Of a DNA stretch of 64,000 nucleotides, positions 44,854 to 53,603 are shown one piece after another. A program made the translations under genes and the position numbers. The DNA is from Magnetospirillum sulfuroxidans (GTDB lineage Bacteria > Pseudomonadota > Alphaproteobacteria > Rhodospirillales > Magnetospirillaceae): positions 1-64,000 of the forward strand of contig NZ_JAGTUF010000002.1 in NCBI RefSeq assembly GCF_018224925.1, read 5' to 3'. Under the pieces are notes generated by a model. The model was not told where the DNA came from. It was given only the letters and a program-made list of their open reading frames with translations, and ran no database searches. Position 1 is the first letter of the stretch, and each line of letters begins with the position of its first letter.

Positions 44854-45585
44854 ATGAACACGACACCGCATATCCTGGTGGTCGATGATGACCACGAAAT
44901 CCGCGACCTGCTGGCCCGCTTCCTGACCAAGCACGGCCTGCGGGTTTCCGCCGCCCGCGACGGCGCCGAGATGTCCAAGCTGTTGGACGCCCACGCCGTC
45001 GATCTGGTGGTTTTGGACCTGATGATGCCGGGCGAGGACGGCCTTAGCCTGACCCGCCGCCTGCGCGCCCAGGGTTGCGCCATTCCCATCATCATGCTGA
45101 CGGCCATGGGCGAGGATACCGACCGCATTGTCGGGTTGGAAGTGGGCGCCGACGATTACCTGCCCAAGCCCTTCAACCCACGGGAATTGCTGGCCCGCAT
45201 CAAGGCGGTGCTGCGCCGCGCCCCGACGGAAAGCGACGCTGTCGCCGCCCCCGCCATCGGCGGCGGCCACCGCCTGAGCTTCCACGATTGGGTGCTGGAC
45301 ATGGCCACCCGCGATCTGACCGACGCCAATGGCGTGGTCCTGACCTTGTCGGCGGGTGAATTCGATCTGCTGCGCGCCTTCGTCGAACATCCGCGCCGGG
45401 TGTTGTCACGCGACCAATTGCTGGATTTGGCCCGTGGCCGTCAGGCGATTCCTTTCGATCGTTCCATTGATATCCAGGTCAGCCGGCTGCGGCGCAAGCT
45501 CAACGACGACCCGAAAGAGCCGCAATTGATCAAGACCGTGCGCGGCGGCGGTTATTTGTTCACGGCGGAAGTGACACGATTGTGA
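44854..45585 (+). CDS. OmpR-family response regulator
   Basis: The 243-residue protein has a receiver domain (ILVVDDDHEIRDLLARF, phosphoacceptor Asp in DLVVLDLMMPGEDG, Lys in DDYLPKPFNPRELLARI) and a winged-helix output domain (LSAGEFDLLRAFVEHPRRVL, then RSIDIQVSRLRRKLND). ATG 44854 fits the receiver start. Its stop overlaps the kinase start (GTGA). Confidence 0.93.
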   Translation: MNTTPHILVVDDDHEIRDLLARFLTKHGLRVSAARDGAEMSKLLDAHAVDLVVLDLMMPGEDGLSLTRRLRAQGCAIPIIMLTAMGEDTDRIVGLEVGADDYLPKPFNPRELLARIKAVLRRAPTESDAVAAPAIGGGHRLSFHDWVLDMATRDLTDANGVVLTLSAGEFDLLRAFVEHPRRVLSRDQLLDLARGRQAIPFDRSIDIQVSRLRRKLNDDPKEPQLIKTVRGGGYLFTAEVTRL

Positions 45586-46991
45586 AATTGGGACCGACAT
45601 CGTTGATGGGCCGCACCGCCGTGGTTCTGGTGCTGGCGGTGCTGGTCGCGCTGGGGGCCGCCCTGGCCTTGTTCGTCGGCAATCGCGGCGAAGCGTTGTC
45701 GGCCTTGCGCAGCCGCTATGCCGCCGAACGTATCGCCACCTTGGTCAACCTGCTGGAAGAAACCGCGCCGGAAAGCCGCCGCCATGTCATGCGCCGGCTT
45801 GACACCCCAGGCCTGCGGGCCGGCTGGGGAATCTTGCCGCTGGTCTCCGATCCGACCCCTCCGCCCGGCTTGCCCCGCGCCATTGCCCTGAGATTGGGCC
45901 GCGAATTGGAAGACCGCGAAGTGCGCTGCACCCTCGGGCCATTGCCGCCTCCGCCGTTGATGGAGCGCCCCGGTCCCGGACCTGGACCTGGACCTGGACC
46001 CGGCCCTGTGCCTGGAATGGGGCCAGGATCTGGAATGGGACAGGCTTTTGGCCTTGGCCGTGGCGGGACAGACGTCGCCTTGCAGGTTTCAGTGCGGTTG
46101 AACGACGGCTCGTGGCTGAATGTTTTCGCCCCGATGGAACACAATGATTCCCTGTGGCAGGCCCGCTTCGTCCTGCCGCTGCTCGGCGCCTTGCTGGCGG
46201 TCACCCTGGCCGCCTTGTGGGCGGTGCGCCGCGCCACCCTGCCGCTGGCCGGCCTGGCCGCCGCCGCCGAGCGCCTGGGCATGGATGTCAATTCCCCCCC
46301 CCTGCCCGAGCGTGGCCCGCGTGAGGTTCGAGCCGCCGCCCAGGCCTTCAACGTCATGCAAGATCGTATCCGCCGCTTTGTCGATGACCGCACCCAGATG
46401 CTGGCAGCCATCAGCCATGATCTGCGCACGCCGATTACCCGGATGAAGCTGCGGGCCGAATTCGTCGAGGATGAAGAGCAACGACTGAAAATGCTGGCCG
46501 ATCTCGATGAAATGGAACACATGATCGCCGCCACCTTGGCTTTTGCCCGCGATGACGCCACCCGCGAGGAACGCCGCCCCGTGGACGTGGCCATGCTGGT
46601 CCAAGGTCTGTCCGACGATCTGGGGGCCGCCTATCAAGGCCCGGAATCCCTGATTGCCGCCGCCCGGCCGCTGGCCTTGAAACGGGCGGTGGCCAATATT
46701 TTAGACAATGCCCGCAAATATGGCGGCGGCGCCCATGCCAGTCTGCGCCGGGATGACGGCCAATTGGCCATCATCATCGACGATACCGGCCCCGGCATCG
46801 CCGAAGCCGACCGCGAAAAGGTCTTCGCCCCCTTTGTCCGTCTGGAAACCAGCCGGAACCGCGATACCGGCGGCACCGGCCTGGGGCTGGCGGTCGCACG
46901 CGCCGCCATCCGTGCCCATGGCGGCGACATCACCTTGGAAAACCGTCCACAAGGCGGTTTACGGGTCATTTTGTCCTTTCCGGTCGGCTGA
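45582..46991 (+). CDS. EnvZ-like sensor histidine kinase with Gly-Pro repeat in the sensor
   Basis: The 469-residue protein has a membrane segment (TAVVLVLAVLVALGAALALF), a periplasmic domain holding a GPGPGPGPGPGPVPGMGPG stretch, a second membrane segment (FVLPLLGALLAVTLAALWAV), HAMP, the phospho-His box AAISHDLRTPITRMKLR and an ATPase domain (NILDNARKYG, DTGPGI, GGTGLGLAVARA). It starts with GTG overlapping the regulator stop. The Gly-Pro stretch is coded by about six-base repeats (CCTGGA) at 45970-46010, so the repeat number can change without a frameshift. Confidence 0.9.
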   Translation: MKLGPTSLMGRTAVVLVLAVLVALGAALALFVGNRGEALSALRSRYAAERIATLVNLLEETAPESRRHVMRRLDTPGLRAGWGILPLVSDPTPPPGLPRAIALRLGRELEDREVRCTLGPLPPPPLMERPGPGPGPGPGPGPVPGMGPGSGMGQAFGLGRGGTDVALQVSVRLNDGSWLNVFAPMEHNDSLWQARFVLPLLGALLAVTLAALWAVRRATLPLAGLAAAAERLGMDVNSPPLPERGPREVRAAAQAFNVMQDRIRRFVDDRTQMLAAISHDLRTPITRMKLRAEFVEDEEQRLKMLADLDEMEHMIAATLAFARDDATREERRPVDVAMLVQGLSDDLGAAYQGPESLIAAARPLALKRAVANILDNARKYGGGAHASLRRDDGQLAIIIDDTGPGIAEADREKVFAPFVRLETSRNRDTGGTGLGLAVARAAIRAHGGDITLENRPQGGLRVILSFPVG

Positions 46992-47031
46992 CCCCATGCC
47001 ACCCTTTGCCCGCTGCTTCAAAGGAAGACCC

Positions 47032-47598
47032 ATGTCCCGCCCCCGCCTTACCGCTTTGTCTTTTTGCATGCTGGTGGCTTTGGGCAACAGCGCCATGGCT
47101 TCCGGCGGCGGCGAAGAAGGCGGCGGCAAAGTGCCCGCCATCGAACTCAGCAAGGGCGTGAAGGACATGGTGCTGCATCCGGCCAGCGGCATTTCCGACC
47201 CTGTGCCCGCAATCCGCCTGAACGTCACCCAGTTCAGCTATCCGGGCGTACCCGAGCGCGCCTCGTGCCGGACGGTGATCCGGGTGGAAAACGGCAGTCC
47301 GGCGACCATCGCCTTTTATACCCTGATCCGCACCTTCGACGGCGAAAAGCAGCCCTTGGGCACCTGGATGACTCCCTCGGGCAAGTTGGCGCCCGGAGAG
47401 TCCAGCGAACGGCTGTATTCGTGCAAAATCGCCCGTTACATGGTTTTGGATCGCGGCAGCGCCGGCGGCTGGCCCAACACCTGTCATATCGACGGAATCG
47501 ATCGCACCCCCTGCCCGATCGAGCTGACCTTCGACGTCAATATCGACTTCCTGCCGGACTCGGCCCCCGCCCCCGGCAAGGCCGACGCCAAGCACTGA
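47032..47598 (+). CDS. Exported protein of unknown function
   Basis: The 188-residue protein has a signal peptide (LTALSFCMLVALGNSAMAS), a Gly/Glu-rich linker and a beta-rich domain with three Cys (RASCRTVIRVENGSPATIAF, LYSCKIARYM, CPIELTFDVNI). AGGAAG lies before ATG 47032. It follows the kinase gene by 40 bases and may be in the same operon. Confidence 0.72.
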   Translation: MSRPRLTALSFCMLVALGNSAMASGGGEEGGGKVPAIELSKGVKDMVLHPASGISDPVPAIRLNVTQFSYPGVPERASCRTVIRVENGSPATIAFYTLIRTFDGEKQPLGTWMTPSGKLAPGESSERLYSCKIARYMVLDRGSAGGWPNTCHIDGIDRTPCPIELTFDVNIDFLPDSAPAPGKADAKH

Positions 47599-47764
47599 CC
47601 TCCATCATTTGGTCTATGGCGGCGAATTTCATACCAAAGTGTCGTAGGTACGACCCGAAGGAGTAGGAGCATGGTTCCTCCGACGCGTATACCTCCGCGT
47701 CATGGCTTACGGTTTTTGCGTGTGCTCTTATGTGCGTGTCGCAACGCCAAGCAGGAGCCCCCTC

Positions 47765-47935
47765 ATGAGCACTCACAACGACATCGTCCAACTCGCCCAA
47801 ATGCTGGAAACCGAGTGGAAAGGCGGCACCATCGACCGCAAGCATGTCCGTGATCTGGCCGAGCGGCTGCTGCCCCATCACCCCGAATTGCGCAATACCT
47901 TGTCCAGCGTGCACAACCGCATGAGCAAGATCTAA
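47765..47935 (+). CDS. Small helical protein
   Basis: The 56-residue protein MSTHNDIVQLAQMLETEWKG, TIDRKHVRDLAERLLPHHPE is wholly helical in appearance. AGGAG lies 8 bases before ATG 47765. No family was recognised. Longer frames upstream have no ribosome site. Confidence 0.6.
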   Translation: MSTHNDIVQLAQMLETEWKGGTIDRKHVRDLAERLLPHHPELRNTLSSVHNRMSKI

Positions 47936-48469
47936 CTTCATCGCCACCAGCAACATCGCCATTGGCCCGCCCGGCAATGGCTTCTATAATCCGCTCCGGC
48001 GCTCGTCCGCCCGAAAGAGACGCCCCGGCCGACCATCGGTACGAAGAAACCACCCTACGCCGTCAGATTGAGGCCGCCAGGGATGCTTACCGGCATCTTA
48101 TCGCCCAACCATCGCCGCCCACCAGCGCCACCCCTGACGAGATATTTGAGCAAGAACACCTGCAAGGGGCCTGCTCAGTAGCCTCGAACGTCGCTTGGAT
48201 GCCCTGCAACGGCTGCTCAGCACTCTTCAACGGGCTGCCGAAAAAAAGACCCAGGTGCTGCAATGGCAAGGGCACCATCCCCGCCCCGATCACCATGGAA
48301 TAACGGGAAGACATGCTGATCGAGTTCGGCATCCTGAAGACCGACGAACAGGCCCTGGCCGAACTGGCCGCCAAGGCCCCCAACCTGTCCGCCGGCTGAT
48401 CATCGCCAGCATGTGCACCGGTTAGCCTTTGATTTGAGGCATGAACCGTGAAAAGCCGGCCTTTTCGGC
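47936..48469. other. Gap with remnants of a coiled-coil gene, otherwise no gene
   Basis: No intact gene in these 534 bases. A frameshifted coiled-coil reading is present (next entry), and a short open piece from ATG 48313 (MLIEFGILKTDEQALAELAA) that may be another gene tail. Confidence 0.4.
47977..48303 (+). pseudogene. Frameshifted small coiled-coil gene
   Basis: One frame reads RYEETTLRRQIEAARDAYRH and EIFEQEHLQG, then turns to nonsense at about 48168. From there another frame reads LLSSLERRLDALQRLLSTLQ, RAAEKKTQVLQWQG, which continues the helical pattern. A single indel near GGGG-type bases would join them. The evidence is pattern only. Confidence 0.4.
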
Positions 48470-48470
48470 C
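48452..48470 (-). terminator. Weak terminator after the adhesin gene
   Basis: On the minus strand GGCC-GAAAA-GGCC is followed by GGCTTTTC, right after the adhesin stop. Confidence 0.45.
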
Positions 48471-51400
48471 TAAACCGCCAAATGGAAGCTGGTGTTGTCC
48501 AAGGCGCTGGTATCAACGCCGCTCAAGGTGCCGATCAGGTGGGAATTGCTGGAGCTTGCCGCCTCCATGGCGGTGGTGCTCCACAATTCCACGTTGCCGC
48601 CGCTATCGATGGCGACAAGGCCGGCGCCGGTATTGCCGCCACCGTAATCCACCGCGCTCGCCGACATGGTGGTGCTGCCTTCACCATATTGGCTGGCCGA
48701 CAAAGTGCCCGCATCGCCAAAGCCGAACGCGGCATTGGACAGCAGCAAAGTGTCAGGACCGGCCGTGTAATCGAAGATGGTGGTGTTGCTGTTATCGGCC
48801 AGCACGAAAGTATCGCTGCCGCCGCCGCCGGTCAGGCTGTCATTGCCGAGCGAGGCGATCAGGGTGTCGTTCCCCGCCCCGCCGACAAAAGTGTCTGTCC
48901 CGGCCGTGCCGCTGATGACGAAATCCAGGTCTGCGGCGGCAATGGCATTGGTGCTGGCGATGACATAACCGCCATCGGCCCCGATATCCGATGTCGTATC
49001 CCCCACATAGATATACAGCGCATTATCGATACCGCCGGCATAAAAGCCATCCCCGATAACCCCGCCGCTACGGGCAGAGCCGCCGGTCAGCGACGATTGT
49101 CCCAGATTATAACCGCCCACCGCCTCGAAACCGGAAACATCGACATGCGCGCCGCTCAACCCGATGCTGATATGGTCGACGCCAGTGGCGAAATCGGTGA
49201 TGCTGTCGCGGCTTGCCGCCGCCTCACTGGATTGCGCCGGGCTTTCATAGACGAACAGGTTAGCGCCGCCGCCGCCGGTCAAAATATCAGCGCCGCCACC
49301 ACCGATGATGATGTCGTTACCGATGCCTGCGTTAACAACGTCAGCGCCGACACCGCCGATAAACGTGGTGTCGTGATCGTTGCCGGTCATCGTCACCGCA
49401 TCCATGGTTCCCGATTGCAGCACCACGTGTTCGATGTTGGTGAAGACCTTGGAACTGACATCCAGAATGCCCGCCTGGGTCTGGGTGAACACCACCGTAT
49501 CCATATCGCTGCCGCTGGCGTCGCCGTCCACCACCGTGCCGATTCCGGCGGCGGAGACTTCGTCGAAAAGGATGGTGTCGTCGCCAGCGCCCGAGGCCAC
49601 CGTTTCGATCCCGGTCAGCGTCACCCCGCCCAGATTGAAGACGGAATCGGAATCGGCCAACGCGACCACGTCGCTGGCCGCCCCACCGATGATGGAAACC
49701 AATTGCTGCGGATCGGCGCCGCCGCCCAGAATAACCGTGGCGCCGCTGGCCGTATCGATCTTGATCGTCTCGATACCGGCAACCGTTCCGGCGGCCAGAT
49801 CGACCGTACCGCTGCTGGTGATGCGGATGGTGTCGATATCGCCGGGGCCAGTGCCAGTGTCGGAGATGACGTCGCCGGCGGCAAAGGTTCCCGCCGGCAC
49901 ACGATAGGTATTGCTGCCCTCGCCGCCATCCAAGGTGTCGCTGCCCCCGGTGGTGAACATGGCGGTCATCAAAACGTTGGCGGTCCCCGCCACACTGCCG
50001 CCATTGCCATCGCTGATGACGTAGGAAATCACCACCGGACCGTTGTAATCAAGCTCAGGACTAAGGCTGTAATTGCCGCCGCCAAGATCATTGACGGTGC
50101 CATGATCGGCGGTGACCAACGACACCGACAAAATGTTCCCATCCACATCGGCGGCAAGCGCCAAAAGGGATGCTTCGCTGAAAGCGTAATCGGCGTTCTC
50201 GGCCCCCGATGCCAACGTTACCGCACTGGTGGTCGGGGCGTCGTTGACGGCGTTGACGTCGGTGGCCAGCTCGGTGGCGCTGGCGGCAATGGCGGTACTC
50301 CCGCCGCGGGAACTGGTGTCGATATTGACAGGGCTGCCGGTGCTGGACGACCACGCCCCCGAATAGCTGGAATCGATGCCACGGACAGAAAGCGACGGCG
50401 CCGAACCGTTGAAATCGGCGGCGGCATTGAAACGCAGCAAGGTCGAAGCCGACAGCGCCAGGGCGGACGTACCATCGTTGACGCCTCCAACATCAACCCA
50501 GGTGGTGCCGCCATCGGTGGAATATTGCCAAGCCCCATCGGGCGAAACCGTATTGTTGCCGATGACTGCCACCCCGGTTACGGCGCTGTCTTCAGCGTCG
50601 CTGAAGCCGGTATTGAACAAGGCATAGACGGTATCACCGCCAGACGGCACGTCTTCGTACGGTGACGACATGCCGACATAACTGGACAGGATCGGGGCAT
50701 CGTTGACGGCGGCAATGGTGAAGCTGGCCGAGGTCGGCACGGCGTTGCCGGTGCCGTCGTCGATGGAATAGCTGAACGTCACCGCGCCGTTGACATCGGG
50801 ATCGGGGGTATAGGTGAAGGTGTCGTTACCGTTATCGACGATCGAGCCGGAACTGGCGCTGATCCCGCTAATGGTCAGGGTGTCGCCATCGGCATCGCTG
50901 GCTCCGCCCAGCAATTGCGCCGTGGTCAGGATGATCTGTGTATCCTCGCTGCCGCTCGGCAGGATCACCGATCCCAGCACCGGCGCATCGGGGGTGTTGG
51001 CGAAATCCATGCTCGCCGTGACGATGGTGGTATCGGTGCCGTCGCTCACCCCATAGCTGACGATCATCGTCCCCTGGAAGTCCGCATCCGGCATCAGGGT
51101 ATAGGTGCCGTCGCCATTATCGACAACCGTGCCGTGGTCGGCACTGACCGCGGTGATGGTCAGGGTGTCGCCATCGGCATCGCTGACCGCGCCAAGCAAG
51201 GTGGCGGCGGAAAATGTGGTCGATGTGTCCTCGGTTCCGGCTGGCAATGTCAGAGTGCCGCCGACCGGGGGAGCATTGCCCGGAGGCTGAGGAATCGGGA
51301 CCGGAGGAGTCGGAACCGGAGGAGCAGGAGGTGTCGGAACCGGCGGCACAGGAGTTGGCGGTTCCGGGACTGGCGGTTCCGGGACCGGAGGAACCGGCAC

Positions 51401-52222
51401 CGGCGGCGGCGGCAAGGGAACGGGATCGGGGATCGAAACCGGCTCTGGGCCATTGCCGTTACCGTCACCGCCGGAGCCGGTTCCTCCTGGGGCGCTGTTC
51501 TGGGTTCCGCCATTACCGTCACCACCGGGGCTCGCCGGCGCCGACGGCAAAGACGGAGCCGAAGCCGGCGGCGCGACCGGACTGGGGGCCACCGCGCTCA
51601 GACTGGCCCCCGCATTGGTGCTGACCGAAAACGAAGACCCCGCGGTGGCGCCAAGAACACCGGAACCGGCATCGCTGATCACCAGCGGCGCGTCGTCGCT
51701 GCCCGGCCGGGTCAGCGAGATTTCGCCGACGAAACTGGAACCGGGATCGGCCTGCAACGCCACCGAGGTCGAGCCGTCGCTGGCCACTTGGCCGGACACG
51801 GTGGTGCCGCGCACACCGATATTCATTGCCGGGGTGGCGATGCGGGCGGCGCCGGGGTGGGATTTGGCGATATCGCCGCTGACATAGGAAAAGGCCCCCT
51901 GGGCCACCAGGATGTTTTCGGAACCGGTCTTGCTGGCCGGATCAAAGACGAAATCATCCAGCCCGATCAGGCCGCGATCCTTGAGGACAAAGGTGGAGCG
52001 GTCGGCGAAGACCAGGGAAATCGACGACGATGACGCCGTTTCGACCTCGTCGCCCTTGAGCAACGGCGCGTCGGCGGTCGCCGCGATTTTTTCACCGCCA
52101 CGGATGATCCAAGCTTCACCTTGGACAGCCGCGACCTTGCCGATGACCGGGGCGGTCTTACCGTCGGCGACCAAGGTTACCGGCACCTTTGGCGCGGCGA
52201 CCGGAGCGGTCAAAATGGGCAT
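48470..52222 (-). CDS. Giant secreted FecR/cadherin-like/RTX adhesin
   Basis: The 1250-residue protein begins with a FecR-type domain (about residues 30-200: GKVAAVQGEAWIIRGGEKI, FADRSTFVLKDRG, ARIATPAMNIGVRGTTV), then a long Pro/Val/Gly-rich linker (about 270-340), at least four cadherin-like/tandem-95 repeats (DADGDTLTI, GNGDGTYTL-like), and two clusters of RTX calcium-binding nonapeptides near the C-terminus (IGNDIIIGGGGADILTGGGG and GGAGNDTLIASLGNDSLTGG). It has no Sec signal. The uncleaved C-terminal signal would be exported by the type I system encoded just upstream. ATG 52222 is preferred to GTG 52231 because of ribosome-site spacing. Confidence 0.88.
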   Translation of the reverse strand: MPILTAPVAAPKVPVTLVADGKTAPVIGKVAAVQGEAWIIRGGEKIAATADAPLLKGDEVETASSSSISLVFADRSTFVLKDRGLIGLDDFVFDPASKTGSENILVAQGAFSYVSGDIAKSHPGAARIATPAMNIGVRGTTVSGQVASDGSTSVALQADPGSSFVGEISLTRPGSDDAPLVISDAGSGVLGATAGSSFSVSTNAGASLSAVAPSPVAPPASAPSLPSAPASPGGDGNGGTQNSAPGGTGSGGDGNGNGPEPVSIPDPVPLPPPPVPVPPVPEPPVPEPPTPVPPVPTPPAPPVPTPPVPIPQPPGNAPPVGGTLTLPAGTEDTSTTFSAATLLGAVSDADGDTLTITAVSADHGTVVDNGDGTYTLMPDADFQGTMIVSYGVSDGTDTTIVTASMDFANTPDAPVLGSVILPSGSEDTQIILTTAQLLGGASDADGDTLTISGISASSGSIVDNGNDTFTYTPDPDVNGAVTFSYSIDDGTGNAVPTSASFTIAAVNDAPILSSYVGMSSPYEDVPSGGDTVYALFNTGFSDAEDSAVTGVAVIGNNTVSPDGAWQYSTDGGTTWVDVGGVNDGTSALALSASTLLRFNAAADFNGSAPSLSVRGIDSSYSGAWSSSTGSPVNIDTSSRGGSTAIAASATELATDVNAVNDAPTTSAVTLASGAENADYAFSEASLLALAADVDGNILSVSLVTADHGTVNDLGGGNYSLSPELDYNGPVVISYVISDGNGGSVAGTANVLMTAMFTTGGSDTLDGGEGSNTYRVPAGTFAAGDVISDTGTGPGDIDTIRITSSGTVDLAAGTVAGIETIKIDTASGATVILGGGADPQQLVSIIGGAASDVVALADSDSVFNLGGVTLTGIETVASGAGDDTILFDEVSAAGIGTVVDGDASGSDMDTVVFTQTQAGILDVSSKVFTNIEHVVLQSGTMDAVTMTGNDHDTTFIGGVGADVVNAGIGNDIIIGGGGADILTGGGGANLFVYESPAQSSEAAASRDSITDFATGVDHISIGLSGAHVDVSGFEAVGGYNLGQSSLTGGSARSGGVIGDGFYAGGIDNALYIYVGDTTSDIGADGGYVIASTNAIAAADLDFVISGTAGTDTFVGGAGNDTLIASLGNDSLTGGGGSDTFVLADNSNTTIFDYTAGPDTLLLSNAAFGFGDAGTLSASQYGEGSTTMSASAVDYGGGNTGAGLVAIDSGGNVELWSTTAMEAASSSNSHLIGTLSGVDTSALDNTSFHLAV

Positions 52223-52250
52223 GGCATTCACCTTTCTTGGGAATGACTGA

Positions 52251-53603
52251 TCAGGGTAGTCTGAACGAATTGAGCGAAAAAATCACTTCATTGCGCAAAA
52301 GAGGGTCGAAAATCATCCGCAGAACGGATTTGCGACCAATGACAATCGAGGCGGTGCCGGCCATGCCCGAACGCACGGCATGGGCAGCGCCCTTGCCGTC
52401 ATGCAGCACCGCTTGTTCCGACTGGATCACCACTTTGTAATAAGTGCTGGTGGCGTTGCCGTGAGCTTCCTCGATGGAATCGGCGCCGACGGCCATCACC
52501 CGACCGGCCAATTGGCCATAGCGGAACGGGTCATAGGCCGACAACCGGATCGAAGCGCGCAAACCGCCGCGCAAATGGCCGATATCTTCCGGCGGCACGC
52601 GGGCTTCGACCACCAAAGCGTCATCCAGCGGCACGATGTCCATCAAGGTATCGCCGGGCTTGGCCACTTGGCCGACGCTGGTGATGGCGGCCATCTTGAC
52701 GATCCCGCGCACCGGAGAGCGGACGTCAGAGCGGGATTCGCGGTCAGTGGCCACCTCCATGGTGGCTTTCAAGGATGAAATTTCCGCCTCGACCTTGCTG
52801 ATGTCTTCCAGCACCTCGGTCCGCCAGCCCTTTTCAAACTCGGACAGCTTGGCCTCGGCCTCGGACAATTGCGCTTGCAGGCGGGAAATGGTGTCGCGCG
52901 CCGTGGACACTTCGGTGTCCAGCATCAATTGCTCGCGCTCCAGCTTGACGATTTCCTGATTGCCGACCACGCCGACATCATAGGCCTTGCGCTTGATGCG
53001 CATTTCCTCGGTGCCCTTGGATTGGGCGCGGGCCAGACCGGTATGTCGGGTTTCGGTCTCCGTCACTTCGCGGCGGCGACGTTCCATCTCGCGCTGGATC
53101 ACCGTCACCTGTTGACCGCGATGGGACAGCCGTTCGGTGTGAATGGTCATTTCGCGCCGCTTGATGTCGTCATCGATGGCGATGCCGGTTGGCCAGGCAA
53201 TATCCTTGGTTCCGGCCAGATCGGCTTTCAACCGTGCGGCACGGGCTTGAAACGCCGCCCAGCGGGCGCGTTTGTCGGCCAGATCCTGCGCGCCTTGCGA
53301 ATTGATCAGCCGCACCAGCACCTCGCCTTCGCTGACGAAGCTGCCTTCACGCACCAGCACGTCCTGAATGGTGCCGCCCTCGAAATGCTGGACATGGCGG
53401 ATTTGTCCCGACGGCTCGACACGGGCCGGAGCGGTAACCACCTCGTCCAGTTCCAACACCGCCGCCGCCCCGATCATGCCGACAAAGGCGATCACGCACC
53501 ACAACAGCAACCACGAGGCCGAAGGCGGCGTCAGTGTCGGCGCAATGCCATGGATCGGACTGCGAAAGGCATCAAGGGCTGAGCCGGCGCGACGTTTTTC
53601 CAT
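52251..53603 (-). CDS. Type I secretion membrane fusion protein (HlyD family)
   Basis: The 450-residue protein has one N-terminal membrane segment (LLLWCVIAFVGMIGAAAVLE), lipoyl halves (VEPSGQIRHVQHFEGGTIQD and DVRSPVRGIVKMAAITSVGQ), a long coiled-coil hairpin between them, and the HlyD C-terminal part. It bridges ABC transporter and outer-membrane channel. Its ATG overlaps the ABC gene stop (TGATG). The adhesin gene follows after 28 bases. Confidence 0.93.
   Translation of the reverse strand: MEKRRAGSALDAFRSPIHGIAPTLTPPSASWLLLWCVIAFVGMIGAAAVLELDEVVTAPARVEPSGQIRHVQHFEGGTIQDVLVREGSFVSEGEVLVRLINSQGAQDLADKRARWAAFQARAARLKADLAGTKDIAWPTGIAIDDDIKRREMTIHTERLSHRGQQVTVIQREMERRRREVTETETRHTGLARAQSKGTEEMRIKRKAYDVGVVGNQEIVKLEREQLMLDTEVSTARDTISRLQAQLSEAEAKLSEFEKGWRTEVLEDISKVEAEISSLKATMEVATDRESRSDVRSPVRGIVKMAAITSVGQVAKPGDTLMDIVPLDDALVVEARVPPEDIGHLRGGLRASIRLSAYDPFRYGQLAGRVMAVGADSIEEAHGNATSTYYKVVIQSEQAVLHDGKGAAHAVRSGMAGTASIVIGRKSVLRMIFDPLLRNEVIFSLNSFRLP

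Noticed and set aside
48482-50665. Long plus-strand open frame opposite the adhesin
   Set aside because: The minus strand shows FecR, cadherin-like and RTX repeats; the antisense frame has none and its composition simply mirrors them.
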